Notes: a model not told the origin generated them from the sequence alone. A stretch of DNA of 28,206 bases from AC-32 sp035473395 (GCA_035473395.1 DATIOF010000016.1:1-28206); one strand, 5' to 3'. Shown: positions 18,587 to 26,338, counted from the first letter of the stretch. Translations and numbers: made by a program.

Positions 18587-19498
18587 GTGGCGGCGGCGCG
18601 CGCTGCGGGCCTGCCCCCAGCCGCGACCGTCTACATCGGCAGCTACGGGGTCAGCGACCGGATCGCCGCGCGCGTGCACCAGCTGCCGCAGGGGCGCTAC
18701 GCGCCGATCTTCCACATCCAGCCGGGCTGGTTCTGGGAGCGCCGGCGGCTCGACCCGCGCGCGGAGAAGACGCTGCTCGCCCACAACCCGCGCAGCGAGC
18801 AACTGGCAGGGCCGTTGCCGGAGCTCGAGCAGCTGCTCCGCTTGCCGACGGCCACGCGAATCACCTGGAGCGTCGAGCTCGGTGCTCGGTTCCGCGACAC
18901 GCTGCGGGCCAGCGGGGTCGCCGACACCTGGCAGCTCGACGAGATCGTGGCCGAATGCGCGGGGCGGTCAGGCCAGCCATACCGCGAGCTGACCCGCGGC
19001 GCGCTCCGCGGGCTGACGTACGGCCGGCCCGTGCTCGGCGACCGTCCGCTGCAGGGCCTGGTCTGGTGGGCGAAGACCGCGCACGTGCTTCCGGCCCGGC
19101 CGATCACGCCTGAGCTCGCGGCGTTCTGGCGGATGCTGAATCGAGCCTGCCTCGGCCTGATCGGGGAGGAATATCCGGTGTTTGCCGGGGATCCGCGGTC
19201 GGCCGCCCGCGCCGGTGCCGCCGGCCAGCGGCGGTTGAGCCAGGGTGGCCCGGTCCGCCGCGCGCTTTCGCGCAAGTACTTCTGCGGCGTCCAGCCGGGG
19301 TTCCGGCTCGCGCCCGGACTCGGCGGCAACACGCAGGGCCTGCCGCGGGTCGAGGCATTGCGCTGGCGCGCGGCCTACCTGAAAGCGCGCGCCGCGAGCG
19401 GTGTGGCCGGGTTCGCGGAGTTCGACTTCCGCTTCGAGAACAGCCCCGCGACGGTCGTGCGCGACTTACTCCACCAGCTGGCTCCGTTAGTGGCCTAG
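18587..19498 (+). CDS. Hypothetical protein downstream of ftsZ
   Basis: 303 aa if it starts at GTG 18587. The frame stays open upstream through the 62-base gap after ftsZ and shows protein-like sequence (GSLVLSYFEPRETATL), but contains no ATG, GTG or TTG there; a CTG start near 18533 would restore a plausible first beta strand. I recognise no family. The protein has aromatic-rich blocks (ARVHQLPQGRYAPIFHIQPG, GWFWERRRLD), a Trp-rich WWAKTAHVLP segment and a C-terminal EFDFRFENSP block. No signal peptide or membrane helix is visible. Being directly behind parA and ftsZ, it is likely the third gene of that operon. Its stop TAG shares CTAG (19495-19498) with the stop of the convergent membrane protein gene. 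Confidence 0.7.
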   Translation: MAAARAAGLPPAATVYIGSYGVSDRIAARVHQLPQGRYAPIFHIQPGWFWERRRLDPRAEKTLLAHNPRSEQLAGPLPELEQLLRLPTATRITWSVELGARFRDTLRASGVADTWQLDEIVAECAGRSGQPYRELTRGALRGLTYGRPVLGDRPLQGLVWWAKTAHVLPARPITPELAAFWRMLNRACLGLIGEEYPVFAGDPRSAARAGAAGQRRLSQGGPVRRALSRKYFCGVQPGFRLAPGLGGNTQGLPRVEALRWRAAYLKARAASGVAGFAEFDFRFENSPATVVRDLLHQLAPLVA

Positions 19499-21105
19499 TC
19501 GTCGCAGACGCGGTCGCGCGCACCGACCACGGCGGTCGCCAGCGCGCTCGCGGCGCCGACGTGGAACGAGAGCTGCATGGGCCCCGCCCGCGTGGCTGAG
19601 ACCGTGGTCATGCCGTCCGAGCGCCGGATCAGACACGCGCCCGGTGCGTGCCAGTACGGCGAGAAGCGCACCGCGAGCCGGTAGTCGCCCGCGCGCGGGA
19701 GGTCGAGCAGCACGCGCGTCGCGGTCAGCTCGACGACCCGGCCGGGAGCCGGGCCGGTCAGGATCGGCCGCGGCCGCGGCACAGCAAAGATCGTCAGGCG
19801 CGGCGTTTCGAGCACACGCCAGAGGCCCGAGCGGCCCGAGCGCAGCAGCGCCCCCTCGGCGCGGGCGCTGTAGTCGGCCGGAGCATTCGTCAGGACGACG
19901 TAGCGGACGCCGAGCTGCCGCAGCCAGGCGCCGTAGGCCTTCGACCCGAGCAGCTGGTCGTAGAGCAGCTCGTTCTGCGGAAAATCGTCCTGGCGATAGC
20001 CGCCTCGGGCGATCGGGATCTGTGCCTCGGCGAGGTAGGCCGCCTCCCAATGGCCAGTCGTGGACACCACTTCCACGCGGTACGACGGCGTCAGGTGCCC
20101 GCGCAGGTAGCGGATCGCCGGCGTCCAGTACGCGCGTGACGCAGAGGGGTCGCTGCGGCCGTGCAGGAAGCTGTAGGTGAGCGGCGACACGTTCCAGGTG
20201 ATCGCGAGGGCGAGCACGCCGAGCGCGATCGGCAGCGGCCGCCAGCGACGGAGGGAGAGCGTCAGCACCGCGAGCGGGATCGCCGCGTAGCGCAGGCGGA
20301 TCACGTTCTCGCCGACCGCGCTCGGGATCGCGAAGGAGCCGAGACACGCAACGAGGTAGACGACGTACATCCACCGGAGCGGCCCGGCCCGCTCGACGCG
20401 CCAGGTGAGCGCGATCCCGAGCGTGCAGAAGACGAGCGCCGCCGTCAGCTCCTGCCACGAGAACGGGTACATCCCCGAGCCGGGGAAGGCTCGCCAGAGG
20501 GCAACCTCCAAGATGCCGAAGGCCGCGATCGTCAGCGCGGGCGCGAGCAGCGCGCGCCGCTCGTGCCAGCGCGCGATGCCGAAGCCGGCGAGCAGCAGCG
20601 TGAGCAGCAGGAACGCCAGCGGGCTGGCTGCGAGCGTCAGCGCGGCGAGGATTGCGAAGCGCCAGGAACGGCGAGCCTGCAGGGCCCAGATGGAAAGCAG
20701 CGCGAGCGCGGCACCGAGGGCGAACGGGAACGCGGCCGAGAAGATGATTCCCGACCAGACGACCGCGAAGGTGCGGCTCGACCAGCGCGCGGTCGGACCC
20801 CATTGCCGCGAGACGATCACCGCGAACGCGAGCGCCGCGGTCGAGATGGTGGCGACCGCCAGCAGCCGGATCCCGAAGAGCGCCGCCAGCGGGTAGTACA
20901 GCGTGCTGTAGGTGACGAAGCTGTAGCGGCCCGCGTACCAGAAGTTGTTCCAGAGGGCGAAGCCGTGGTGCAGGAAGAGCGTGCGCTGGTAGGCGTGTGC
21001 GGCCAGGTCGGAGCCCGGCGGGCCAAGCCAGGCAAGCGCCGCCGCGAGCGATGCCGCGGCGGCAGCGGCGAGAGTCGCCTCTCGCTGGACGGAGGTTCGC
21101 GTCAC
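19495..21105 (-). CDS. Multi-pass membrane protein, GT-C glycosyltransferase-like
   Basis: About 536 aa from the GTG at 21105, chosen because upstream codons (to 21309) are not membrane-protein-like and belong under the ggt gene. After a first membrane helix (LAAAAAASLAAALAWLG) comes an outer loop with SDLAAHAYQR (Asp33), a position where GT-C enzymes carry their acidic catalytic or metal residue, and WNNFWYAGRYSFVTYSTLYY, typical of this superfamily. About ten hydrophobic helices follow to residue 330, then an extracytoplasmic domain (GVRYVVLTNAP, then LWRVLETPRLTIFAVP) like the C-terminal domain of large lipid-linked sugar transferases. It probably moves a sugar from a polyprenyl carrier to an outer acceptor. 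Acceptor and sugar are not readable. It is divergent from the gamma-glutamyltranspeptidase gene. Confidence 0.75.
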   Translation of the reverse strand: MTRTSVQREATLAAAAAASLAAALAWLGPPGSDLAAHAYQRTLFLHHGFALWNNFWYAGRYSFVTYSTLYYPLAALFGIRLLAVATISTAALAFAVIVSRQWGPTARWSSRTFAVVWSGIIFSAAFPFALGAALALLSIWALQARRSWRFAILAALTLAASPLAFLLLTLLLAGFGIARWHERRALLAPALTIAAFGILEVALWRAFPGSGMYPFSWQELTAALVFCTLGIALTWRVERAGPLRWMYVVYLVACLGSFAIPSAVGENVIRLRYAAIPLAVLTLSLRRWRPLPIALGVLALAITWNVSPLTYSFLHGRSDPSASRAYWTPAIRYLRGHLTPSYRVEVVSTTGHWEAAYLAEAQIPIARGGYRQDDFPQNELLYDQLLGSKAYGAWLRQLGVRYVVLTNAPADYSARAEGALLRSGRSGLWRVLETPRLTIFAVPRPRPILTGPAPGRVVELTATRVLLDLPRAGDYRLAVRFSPYWHAPGACLIRRSDGMTTVSATRAGPMQLSFHVGAASALATAVVGARDRVCDD

Positions 21106-21117
21106 GGCAGCGAAACG

Positions 21118-21123
21118 AGGATA
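21118..21123 (-). promoter_or_regulatory. Candidate -10 box TATCCT of the membrane protein gene
   Basis: Minus-strand TATCCT ends 12 bases before the GTG at 21105, so the leader would be about five bases. It faces the TAGCCT box of the ggt gene, 15 bp away on the other strand. Confidence 0.45.
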
Positions 21124-21138
21124 GCGGCCTTTCCGGAG

Positions 21139-21144
21139 TAGCCT
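21139..21144 (+). promoter_or_regulatory. -10 box TAGCCT of the ggt-like gene, leaderless
   Basis: TAGCCT is followed by seven bases and then ATG 21152. It is probably the main promoter of the run of genes through 25243, because the following genes overlap or are tightly spaced. Confidence 0.55.
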
Positions 21145-21151
21145 TGAGTGA

Positions 21152-22702
21152 ATGCGTGGCGCCGTCGCAGCAGGACATCCGCTCACCGCCGAGGCGGGGG
21201 CCCAGGTGCTGGCCGAGGGCGGCAACGCCGTCGACGCCTGCATCGCGGCCGCCTTCGTCTCCTGGGTGGCCGAAAGCACGCTCACGGGGCCGGGCGCGGG
21301 CGGCTTCATGCTCCTTCACCGCGCTCGGGACCGCTCGACGCGGCTGCTCGACCACTTCGTGACGGTTCCCGGCCTCGGGTTGCCGCGCGGCGAGGTCAGC
21401 GCCATGGACGAAGTGGCGGTCGACTTCTCGTCCGAGTCGAGGCAGCTCTACCGGATCGGGCCGGCGTCCTGCGCTGTGCCGGGAGCCGCGGCCGGGCTTG
21501 GAGAGGCACACCGCCGCTTCGGTTCCTTGCCCTGGAGCGTGCTGCTGGAGCCGGCGATCGAGCAGGCTCGCAACGGCGTCGAGTTGAACGCGCCACAAGC
21601 GTTCCTGCACGAGATCCTCGACGCGATCCTGCGGCACACTCCCGAGAGCCGGGAGCTGTACGGCCCGGAAGGCGACCGCCTCCTAGAGGGCGAGCGGCTC
21701 GTGATGGGCGACCTCGCCGGAACGCTCGAGCGACTCGCAGAGCACGGCGCCGCCGATCTCTACACCGGCGAGCTCGGCCGGGCGCTCTCGGAGCACGTGC
21801 TCGGCGGCGGTGGTGGCATCACGATGCGCGACCTGGCCGAGTACCGCGTCATCCAGCGGCGACCCGTGAAGCTGCAGTTCCTCGGGCACGAGTTCGAGTC
21901 GAACCCGCCGCCGTCGACCGGCGGCATCTTGATCGGCCTCGGCCTGCGCCTGCTCGACCGGCTCGGCGTGGCCGGCGCCCCCGGAAGCGCCGAGGCGATG
22001 GCGCAGCTCGTCGAGATCATGCGCGAGCAGGAGGCGGCACGGGGCGGCCCGTTCGCGCGCGAGCTCTACCGCGGCGGGCTCGCGGGGCGGCTCTTCGACG
22101 ACGGCGAGCTCGATGCCACGGCGACACGGATCCACGGGCGACTGCCGGAGCTGCAGCGCGGCACGACGCACATCTCGGTCGTGGACGGGCAGGGCAACGC
22201 CGCCTCGCTGACCGCCTCGACCGGCTCGGGGTCAGGAGTGATCGTTCCCGGCACCGGGATCCAGCTGAACAACATGCTCGGCGAGTTCGACCTGGCCGTC
22301 ACCGGAGGCGTCTCGCGGCCGGGCCTGCGATTCACGAGCGCGATGGCGCCGTCGCTCGTGCTCCGCGACGGCCGGCCGCGGCTCGTGGTCGGCAGCGCCG
22401 GCTCGCTCCGGCTGCGCGGCGCGATCATGCAGGTGATCGTCAACGTCGTCGCCCACGGGCTCGGCGTGCAAGAGGCGATCGAGCGTCCGCGCGTCCACTT
22501 CCAGACGCCGGTCGTGCAGGCCGAAGGCGGCAACGACCCGGCCGAGCTCGACCGCCTCGCCGAGTTCGGCTACGAGCTCTCCCGCTGGCAGAGCCGCAAC
22601 CTCTTCTTCGGCGGCACGGCGGGCGTCGAGCTGCTCGAGGACGGAACGCTCGCCGCGGCCGGTGACCCCAGGCGCGGCGGCCACGGCGTTGTGGTCCCGT
22701 GA
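21152..22702 (+). CDS. Gamma-glutamyltranspeptidase family protein (Ntn hydrolase)
   Basis: 516 aa from ATG 21152. Family members cut themselves before a Thr and use it to transfer or hydrolyse gamma-glutamyl groups, for example from glutathione. The N-terminal block AAGHPLTAEAGAQVLAEGGN and DACIAAAF, the PGAGGFMLLH block, and NPPPSTGGI match the family. The cleavage Thr is T338 in GTTHISVVD, followed by the usual GVIVPGTGIQLNNMLGEF. Late blocks are AMAPSLVL and GSAGSLRLRGAI. So the catalytic machinery appears intact. It has no signal peptide, unlike the classical periplasmic enzyme, so it may act inside the cell on gamma-glutamyl or other amide substrates. The next gene starts within its stop codon (GTGA). 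Confidence 0.92.
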   Translation: MRGAVAAGHPLTAEAGAQVLAEGGNAVDACIAAAFVSWVAESTLTGPGAGGFMLLHRARDRSTRLLDHFVTVPGLGLPRGEVSAMDEVAVDFSSESRQLYRIGPASCAVPGAAAGLGEAHRRFGSLPWSVLLEPAIEQARNGVELNAPQAFLHEILDAILRHTPESRELYGPEGDRLLEGERLVMGDLAGTLERLAEHGAADLYTGELGRALSEHVLGGGGGITMRDLAEYRVIQRRPVKLQFLGHEFESNPPPSTGGILIGLGLRLLDRLGVAGAPGSAEAMAQLVEIMREQEAARGGPFARELYRGGLAGRLFDDGELDATATRIHGRLPELQRGTTHISVVDGQGNAASLTASTGSGSGVIVPGTGIQLNNMLGEFDLAVTGGVSRPGLRFTSAMAPSLVLRDGRPRLVVGSAGSLRLRGAIMQVIVNVVAHGLGVQEAIERPRVHFQTPVVQAEGGNDPAELDRLAEFGYELSRWQSRNLFFGGTAGVELLEDGTLAAAGDPRRGGHGVVVP

Positions 22703-23208
22703 GCTTCCAGATCCGCGAAGCGACGGCCGGCGACGCCGCCGAGCTCGTCGCGCTTGCGCGTGCGGTCACCTCGGAGCCCGAGGACTGGCTGCTCGCGGCG
22801 GCGGAATGGCGCAGCGTCGCCGCCGAGCGGCGCTACCTGCGGGCGGCCCGGCGCTCGCCGCATGCGGCGGTCTACGTCGCCGAGGCGTCGGAAGGGCTCG
22901 TCGGGCGACTCTCAGTCGCGCGTGACGTCCATCCCGCCAGCCGCCATGTCGCCGACCTCGGGCTGATGGTCGCGGCGAGCCACCGGCGACAGGGGATCGG
23001 CCGCGCGCTGCTGGAGCGGACGGTCGAGTGGGCCCGCGCCAGCGGGATCCGCAAGCTCGAGCTCCACGTCTTCGCCTACAACACGCCCGCGATCGCGCTC
23101 TACGACTCGTTCGGCTTCGTCCAGGAGGGCTACCGGCACGGGCATTACCGCCGCGACGGGGAGTACCTCGACGCGATCCTGATGGCCTTCGCCACACTCC
23201 CGGAGTGA
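22699..23208 (+). CDS. GNAT family N-acetyltransferase
   Basis: 169 aa from GTG 22699 (GTGA overlap with the gene before). GNAT enzymes move an acetyl group from acetyl-CoA to an amine. The CoA-binding loop is RRQGIG (96-101), the following helix is GRALLERTVEWA, and LHVFAYNTPAIALYDSFGF (122-140) is the hallmark of the last strands, with the Asn and Tyr commonly used in catalysis. GYRHGHY and DAILMA close the fold. Its substrate is unknown. The overlap with neighbours on both sides suggests coupled translation in one operon. Confidence 0.92.
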   Translation: MSFQIREATAGDAAELVALARAVTSEPEDWLLAAAEWRSVAAERRYLRAARRSPHAAVYVAEASEGLVGRLSVARDVHPASRHVADLGLMVAASHRRQGIGRALLERTVEWARASGIRKLELHVFAYNTPAIALYDSFGFVQEGYRHGHYRRDGEYLDAILMAFATLPE

Positions 23209-23792
23209 GCGGGCTCGTCCAGCACTACGGCCTCTTCGCGCTCTTCGCGATCGTGATGCTGGAGTCCGGCGGCATCCCGATCCCGGGCGAGACCGCGCTG
23301 ATCGCCGCGGGCATCTTCGCCTCGCGGGGGAGGCTCGACATCACGGCCGTGATCGCGGTCGCGGCGATCGCGGCGATCGTCGGCGACAACATCGGCTACT
23401 GGATCGGCCGCACCGGCGGGCGGCGGCTGCTCGACCGCTGGGGCCGCGTCACCCGCGTCTCCGAGCGTGCGCTGCCCTGGGCGGAGGATTTCTTCCGCCG
23501 GCACGGCTCGAAGACGGTCTTCCTGGCGCGCTTCTTCTCGGTCCTGCGCGTGACCGCGGCCTGGATGGCCGGCGTCTCGCGCATGCAGTGGTGGACGTTC
23601 TTCGGCTGGAACGCGGCCGGCGGGATCTGCTGGGCGCTGCTCGTCGGGCTCGCCGCCTACTACGGCGGCCACGCGCTTGCCGACGCGATCTCCCGCTACG
23701 GGCTGATCGGCGGCGCCGTGATCGTCGTGCTCGCGGTGGCAGCGTTCGTCGGCTTCCGCTTCTGGCGCAAGCGCCTGGTGGAGTCGCCGTGA
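23205..23792 (+). CDS. DedA family membrane protein
   Basis: 195 aa. The start GTG 23205 is within the GNAT stop codon (GTGA); the longer frame upstream is antisense or overlapping and not conserved. DedA proteins are inner-membrane transporters linked to lipid-carrier recycling and membrane homeostasis. The pattern E20-x-GGIPIPGE, then GDNIGYWIGR (60-69), then ARFFSVLRVTAAWMAG (108-123) with both conserved Arg (R109, R115) is all present. Two re-entrant and four or more membrane helices are expected. Its neighbour, a secreted phosphoesterase, fits a membrane/lipid phosphate theme. It begins directly with the first conserved helix. Confidence 0.92.
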   Translation: MSGLVQHYGLFALFAIVMLESGGIPIPGETALIAAGIFASRGRLDITAVIAVAAIAAIVGDNIGYWIGRTGGRRLLDRWGRVTRVSERALPWAEDFFRRHGSKTVFLARFFSVLRVTAAWMAGVSRMQWWTFFGWNAAGGICWALLVGLAAYYGGHALADAISRYGLIGGAVIVVLAVAAFVGFRFWRKRLVESP

Positions 23793-24658
23793 AGCGCGCC
23801 GCGCTGCTCGTCGCGCTCTTCGTATGCTCGGTCGGCCAGTCGGCGCCGCCTCAGGTGCCCGCCTTCAACCGCGTCGTGGTGGTCGTGCTCGAGAACAAGG
23901 CGCGCGGGCAGGTGCTCGGCAACCCTGATGCGCCGGCCTTCAACGCGTTCGCGCGCCGGGGAGCCGTGCTTAGAGCGTACCGTGGCGTGACGCACCCGAG
24001 CCTGCCGAACTACCTGGCGCTCGTCTCGGGCTCGACGCACGGCATCTCGAGCGACTGCACGAGCTGCACGGTCGCCGGTCGCAGCCTGGCGGACACGCTC
24101 GAGGCGAAGAAGCTGACGTGGAAGACCTACGCCGAAGGCCTCCCGCGGCCTGGGTGGACCGGGCCCTACAGCGGCCGCTACGCAAAGAAGCACGTGCCGT
24201 TCCTCTACTTCCGGCGCGTGCTCGACAGCCCGGCGCGGCTGAAGCGTGTCGTGCCGCTGACGCAATTGGCTCGTGACCGCGCGGCGGGGCACCTGCCGAA
24301 CTTCGCGCTCGTCGTGCCGGACCTCTGCCACGACATGCACGATTGCTCGGTCGCGACCGGTGACGCGTGGCTGAAGCGCTTCCTGCCGCCGCTCTTGAAG
24401 CTTCCCGGCACGGCGGTGTTCGTCGTCTTCGACGAGTCCGACACCGCCGACCCGGGCGTGCCTGCGCTCGCGCTCGGCCCGCTGGTGCGGGCGCGCTCGT
24501 ACCTCACGAGCGCTATGAGCCACTACGGCCTGCTGCGCACGGTCGAGGAAGGCTTCGGCCTGCCGCTGCTCGGCCAGTCCGCCCGGGCGGCGCCCGTGAC
24601 CGGAATCTGGGTTCTTCCTCCGCGTCAGTCGAAAGAGGGATCCGCGCCTCGACATTGA
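23789..24658 (+). CDS. Secreted phosphoesterase (phosphatidylinositol/phosphocholine phosphatase-like, PF04185 type)
   Basis: 289 aa from GTG 23789 (GTGA overlap with dedA). Residues 1 to about 19 are a signal peptide (MKRAALLVALFVCSVGQSAP). The Cys in LFVC is not in a proper lipobox, so I do not call a lipoprotein. Family motifs: VVVLENKARGQVLGN (E35, N36), THPSLPNYLALVSGST (68-83), VPDLCHDMHDC (176-186 with two His and several Asp), and VFDESD (213-218). These match the non-specific phospholipase C/acid phosphatase family. It likely cuts phosphate esters outside the membrane. Its length is somewhat short for the family. The TGA at 24656 is in frame with the next gene, with only four codons between. 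Confidence 0.88.
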   Translation: MKRAALLVALFVCSVGQSAPPQVPAFNRVVVVVLENKARGQVLGNPDAPAFNAFARRGAVLRAYRGVTHPSLPNYLALVSGSTHGISSDCTSCTVAGRSLADTLEAKKLTWKTYAEGLPRPGWTGPYSGRYAKKHVPFLYFRRVLDSPARLKRVVPLTQLARDRAAGHLPNFALVVPDLCHDMHDCSVATGDAWLKRFLPPLLKLPGTAVFVVFDESDTADPGVPALALGPLVRARSYLTSAMSHYGLLRTVEEGFGLPLLGQSARAAPVTGIWVLPPRQSKEGSAPRH

Positions 24659-24670
24659 AGCTTTGCGCTC

Positions 24671-25243
24671 GTGGCGATGCTGCCGATGCTGACGAGGGCG
24701 ATCGAGGCGCGTGATGCGTACACGCGGGGCCATTCCACGCGCGTGACCGCGCTCGCCGAGGAAGTCGCCCGCCGCCTCGGCTGGAGCGCCGAGCAGCTCG
24801 CGTCGCTGCGCATCGGCGGGCCGCTGCACGACATCGGCAAGCTCGCGGTCTCGGACGAGGTGCTGCGCAAGGAAGGCCGGCTCGATCCGGCGGAGCTCGA
24901 CCAGATTCGCGAGCACCCGAAGGCAGGCGTCCGGATCCTGCTGCGGATCGCCGAGCTGCGCGAGGCGATTCCGTACGTGCTCTACCACCACGAGCGCTGG
25001 GATGGGAAGGGCTATCCGTCCGGCAAGGCCGGCGAGGAGATCCCGGTCGGGGCGCGGGTGCTCGCGGTCGCGGACGCGTTCGACGCGATGACGAGCGACC
25101 GGCCGTACCGGCGGGCCCTGACGCGTGAGGAGGCCCTGGCCGAGGTCGAGCGTTGCGCCGGGACCCAGTTCGACCCCGAGATCGCGCGGGTCTTCCTCGA
25201 AGTGTTCGCCGAGGCCGAGCTACCCGCCGCCATTTCGGCCTAG
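24671..25243 (+). CDS. Stand-alone HD-GYP domain protein (cyclic-di-GMP phosphodiesterase type)
   Basis: 190 aa from GTG 24671 (ATG 24677 is equally possible). The domain starts immediately: RAIEARDAYTRGHSTRV, then LHDIGK (HD at 53-54), HHERWDGKGYP (106-116) containing the GYP motif, and ARVLAVADAFDAMTSDRPYR. HD-GYP proteins hydrolyse cyclic di-GMP or related dinucleotides using two or three metals. All metal and GYP residues look intact. Most members have a sensor or receiver domain in front; none is present and the frame is stopped 15 bases upstream, so this one is a bare catalytic domain. It lies 12 bases after the phosphoesterase gene. Its stop codon shares CTAG with the convergent dehydrogenase gene. 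Confidence 0.92.
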   Translation: MAMLPMLTRAIEARDAYTRGHSTRVTALAEEVARRLGWSAEQLASLRIGGPLHDIGKLAVSDEVLRKEGRLDPAELDQIREHPKAGVRILLRIAELREAIPYVLYHHERWDGKGYPSGKAGEEIPVGARVLAVADAFDAMTSDRPYRRALTREEALAEVERCAGTQFDPEIARVFLEVFAEAELPAAISA

Positions 25244-26289
25244 AGCTTCGCCTTCGTGCGGCGGATGACCTCGTCCGTGAACTCGCTCGTGCCAGCGTCG
25301 CCGCCGAGATCCGCCGTGCGCACGCCCGCTGCGACCGCTTCCAGCGACGACTCGCGGATCGCGTTCGACGCTTCCGCGCCCCCGGGCGCATAGGCCAGCA
25401 CCGCCGCGCCGGCGAGGATCATCGCCATCGGGTTCGCGACGTTCTTGCCCTGCAGGGAAGGCGCCGTGCCGTGCGCGGCCTCGGCCAGCACGACCGTCGG
25501 GACGTAGTCGTCGCCGAAGCCGACGAGCAGCGACTCCGAGCCCGCGATCGAGCCGAACAGGGGCAGCACGAGATCGGAGAGGATGTCGCCGTCGCGGTTC
25601 AGGGCCGGGATCACGAGCGGGTCGCCGCTCGAGGCGACCAGCAGCGCGAAGGTCGCGTCGATCAACTGCGGCTCGTACGGGACGCCGGGATGGCGGGCGG
25701 CTGCCGCGTCCATCTCCTCCTTCAGCATCCCCTCGTAGACCGGGCTGACCGTGTACTTCGGCCCGCCGAAGACCTTCGCGCCGGTGTCCTCGGCGAGACG
25801 GAACGCGAACTCCGCGACCGAGTGGCAGATCCGCCGCTCGATCCGCTCGGTGCGGAACGCCACCTCGTCGTCGCCCTCGCCCTCGCGCCACTCCTTGGCG
25901 CCGTACGCGTCGCCGACGGCCATCCGGACGACCGAGATCGGCGCGTGCACCCCACCGAAGGGGACGATCCCGGGGATTCGCCGGCCTGTGCGCACGATCA
26001 CGCGACCGCCGATCTCCTCGCGCAGGATCCGGTTCGGCGAGCCGACGTCGCCGGCGGTCTCGGGCGTCACCGTGGCGCCCTTCAGGCCGAGCCCGGCCTC
26101 ACGAACAGCCGCAGCCGCCTCGTGGACGATTGCGTTGTCGGTCGCGCGCCGGGACTCGAGCGACAGGTCGTAGCGCGGCAGCTCGAAGTCGAGCCCGATC
26201 ACGTCGGGCGCGAGCACCCGCAGCGCCTCCTCCAGCAGCTCCTGCCCTGTCTCGTCCCCTTCGAGGACGACGATCATCGTGCCCGCCAT
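25240..26289 (-). CDS. Isocitrate/isopropylmalate dehydrogenase family, isocitrate dehydrogenase-like
   Basis: 349 aa from ATG 26289, with AAGGAGG three bases upstream; a second ATG at 26277 would be nine bases further from this sequence and also possible. The family oxidises and decarboxylates a 2-hydroxy acid with NAD(P). The signature NRDGDILSDLVLPLFGS begins at residue 231, with metal-binding D235 and D239 and a partner Asp at D211. The coenzyme block is AAHGTAP (271-277). SPNRILR (84-90) has the Ser-x-Asn-x3-x-Arg pattern that binds isocitrate, and AYGAKEW (128-134) resembles the IDH Tyr segment, both favouring IDH over isopropylmalate dehydrogenase. K178 is the catalytic Lys candidate. 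Co-factor preference cannot be decided by eye. No leu or TCA-cycle neighbours are in view. Confidence 0.85.
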   Translation of the reverse strand: MAGTMIVVLEGDETGQELLEEALRVLAPDVIGLDFELPRYDLSLESRRATDNAIVHEAAAAVREAGLGLKGATVTPETAGDVGSPNRILREEIGGRVIVRTGRRIPGIVPFGGVHAPISVVRMAVGDAYGAKEWREGEGDDEVAFRTERIERRICHSVAEFAFRLAEDTGAKVFGGPKYTVSPVYEGMLKEEMDAAAARHPGVPYEPQLIDATFALLVASSGDPLVIPALNRDGDILSDLVLPLFGSIAGSESLLVGFGDDYVPTVVLAEAAHGTAPSLQGKNVANPMAMILAGAAVLAYAPGGAEASNAIRESSLEAVAAGVRTADLGGDAGTSEFTDEVIRRTKAKL

Positions 26290-26338
26290 CAGCCTCCTTG
26301 GATTAGCACCGCCGCCGCGCGGCTACATCCCAGACTCT

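Noticed and set aside
19487..21637. A 716-codon minus-strand frame overlapping the membrane protein gene
   Set aside because: It is a shifted frame of the same region; the other frame gives regular membrane helices and a GT-C-like loop.
23802..23836. Possible lipobox in the phosphoesterase (LFVC)
   Set aside because: The residue before Cys is Val, while lipoboxes need Gly, Ala or Ser; an ordinary signal peptide explains the sequence better.
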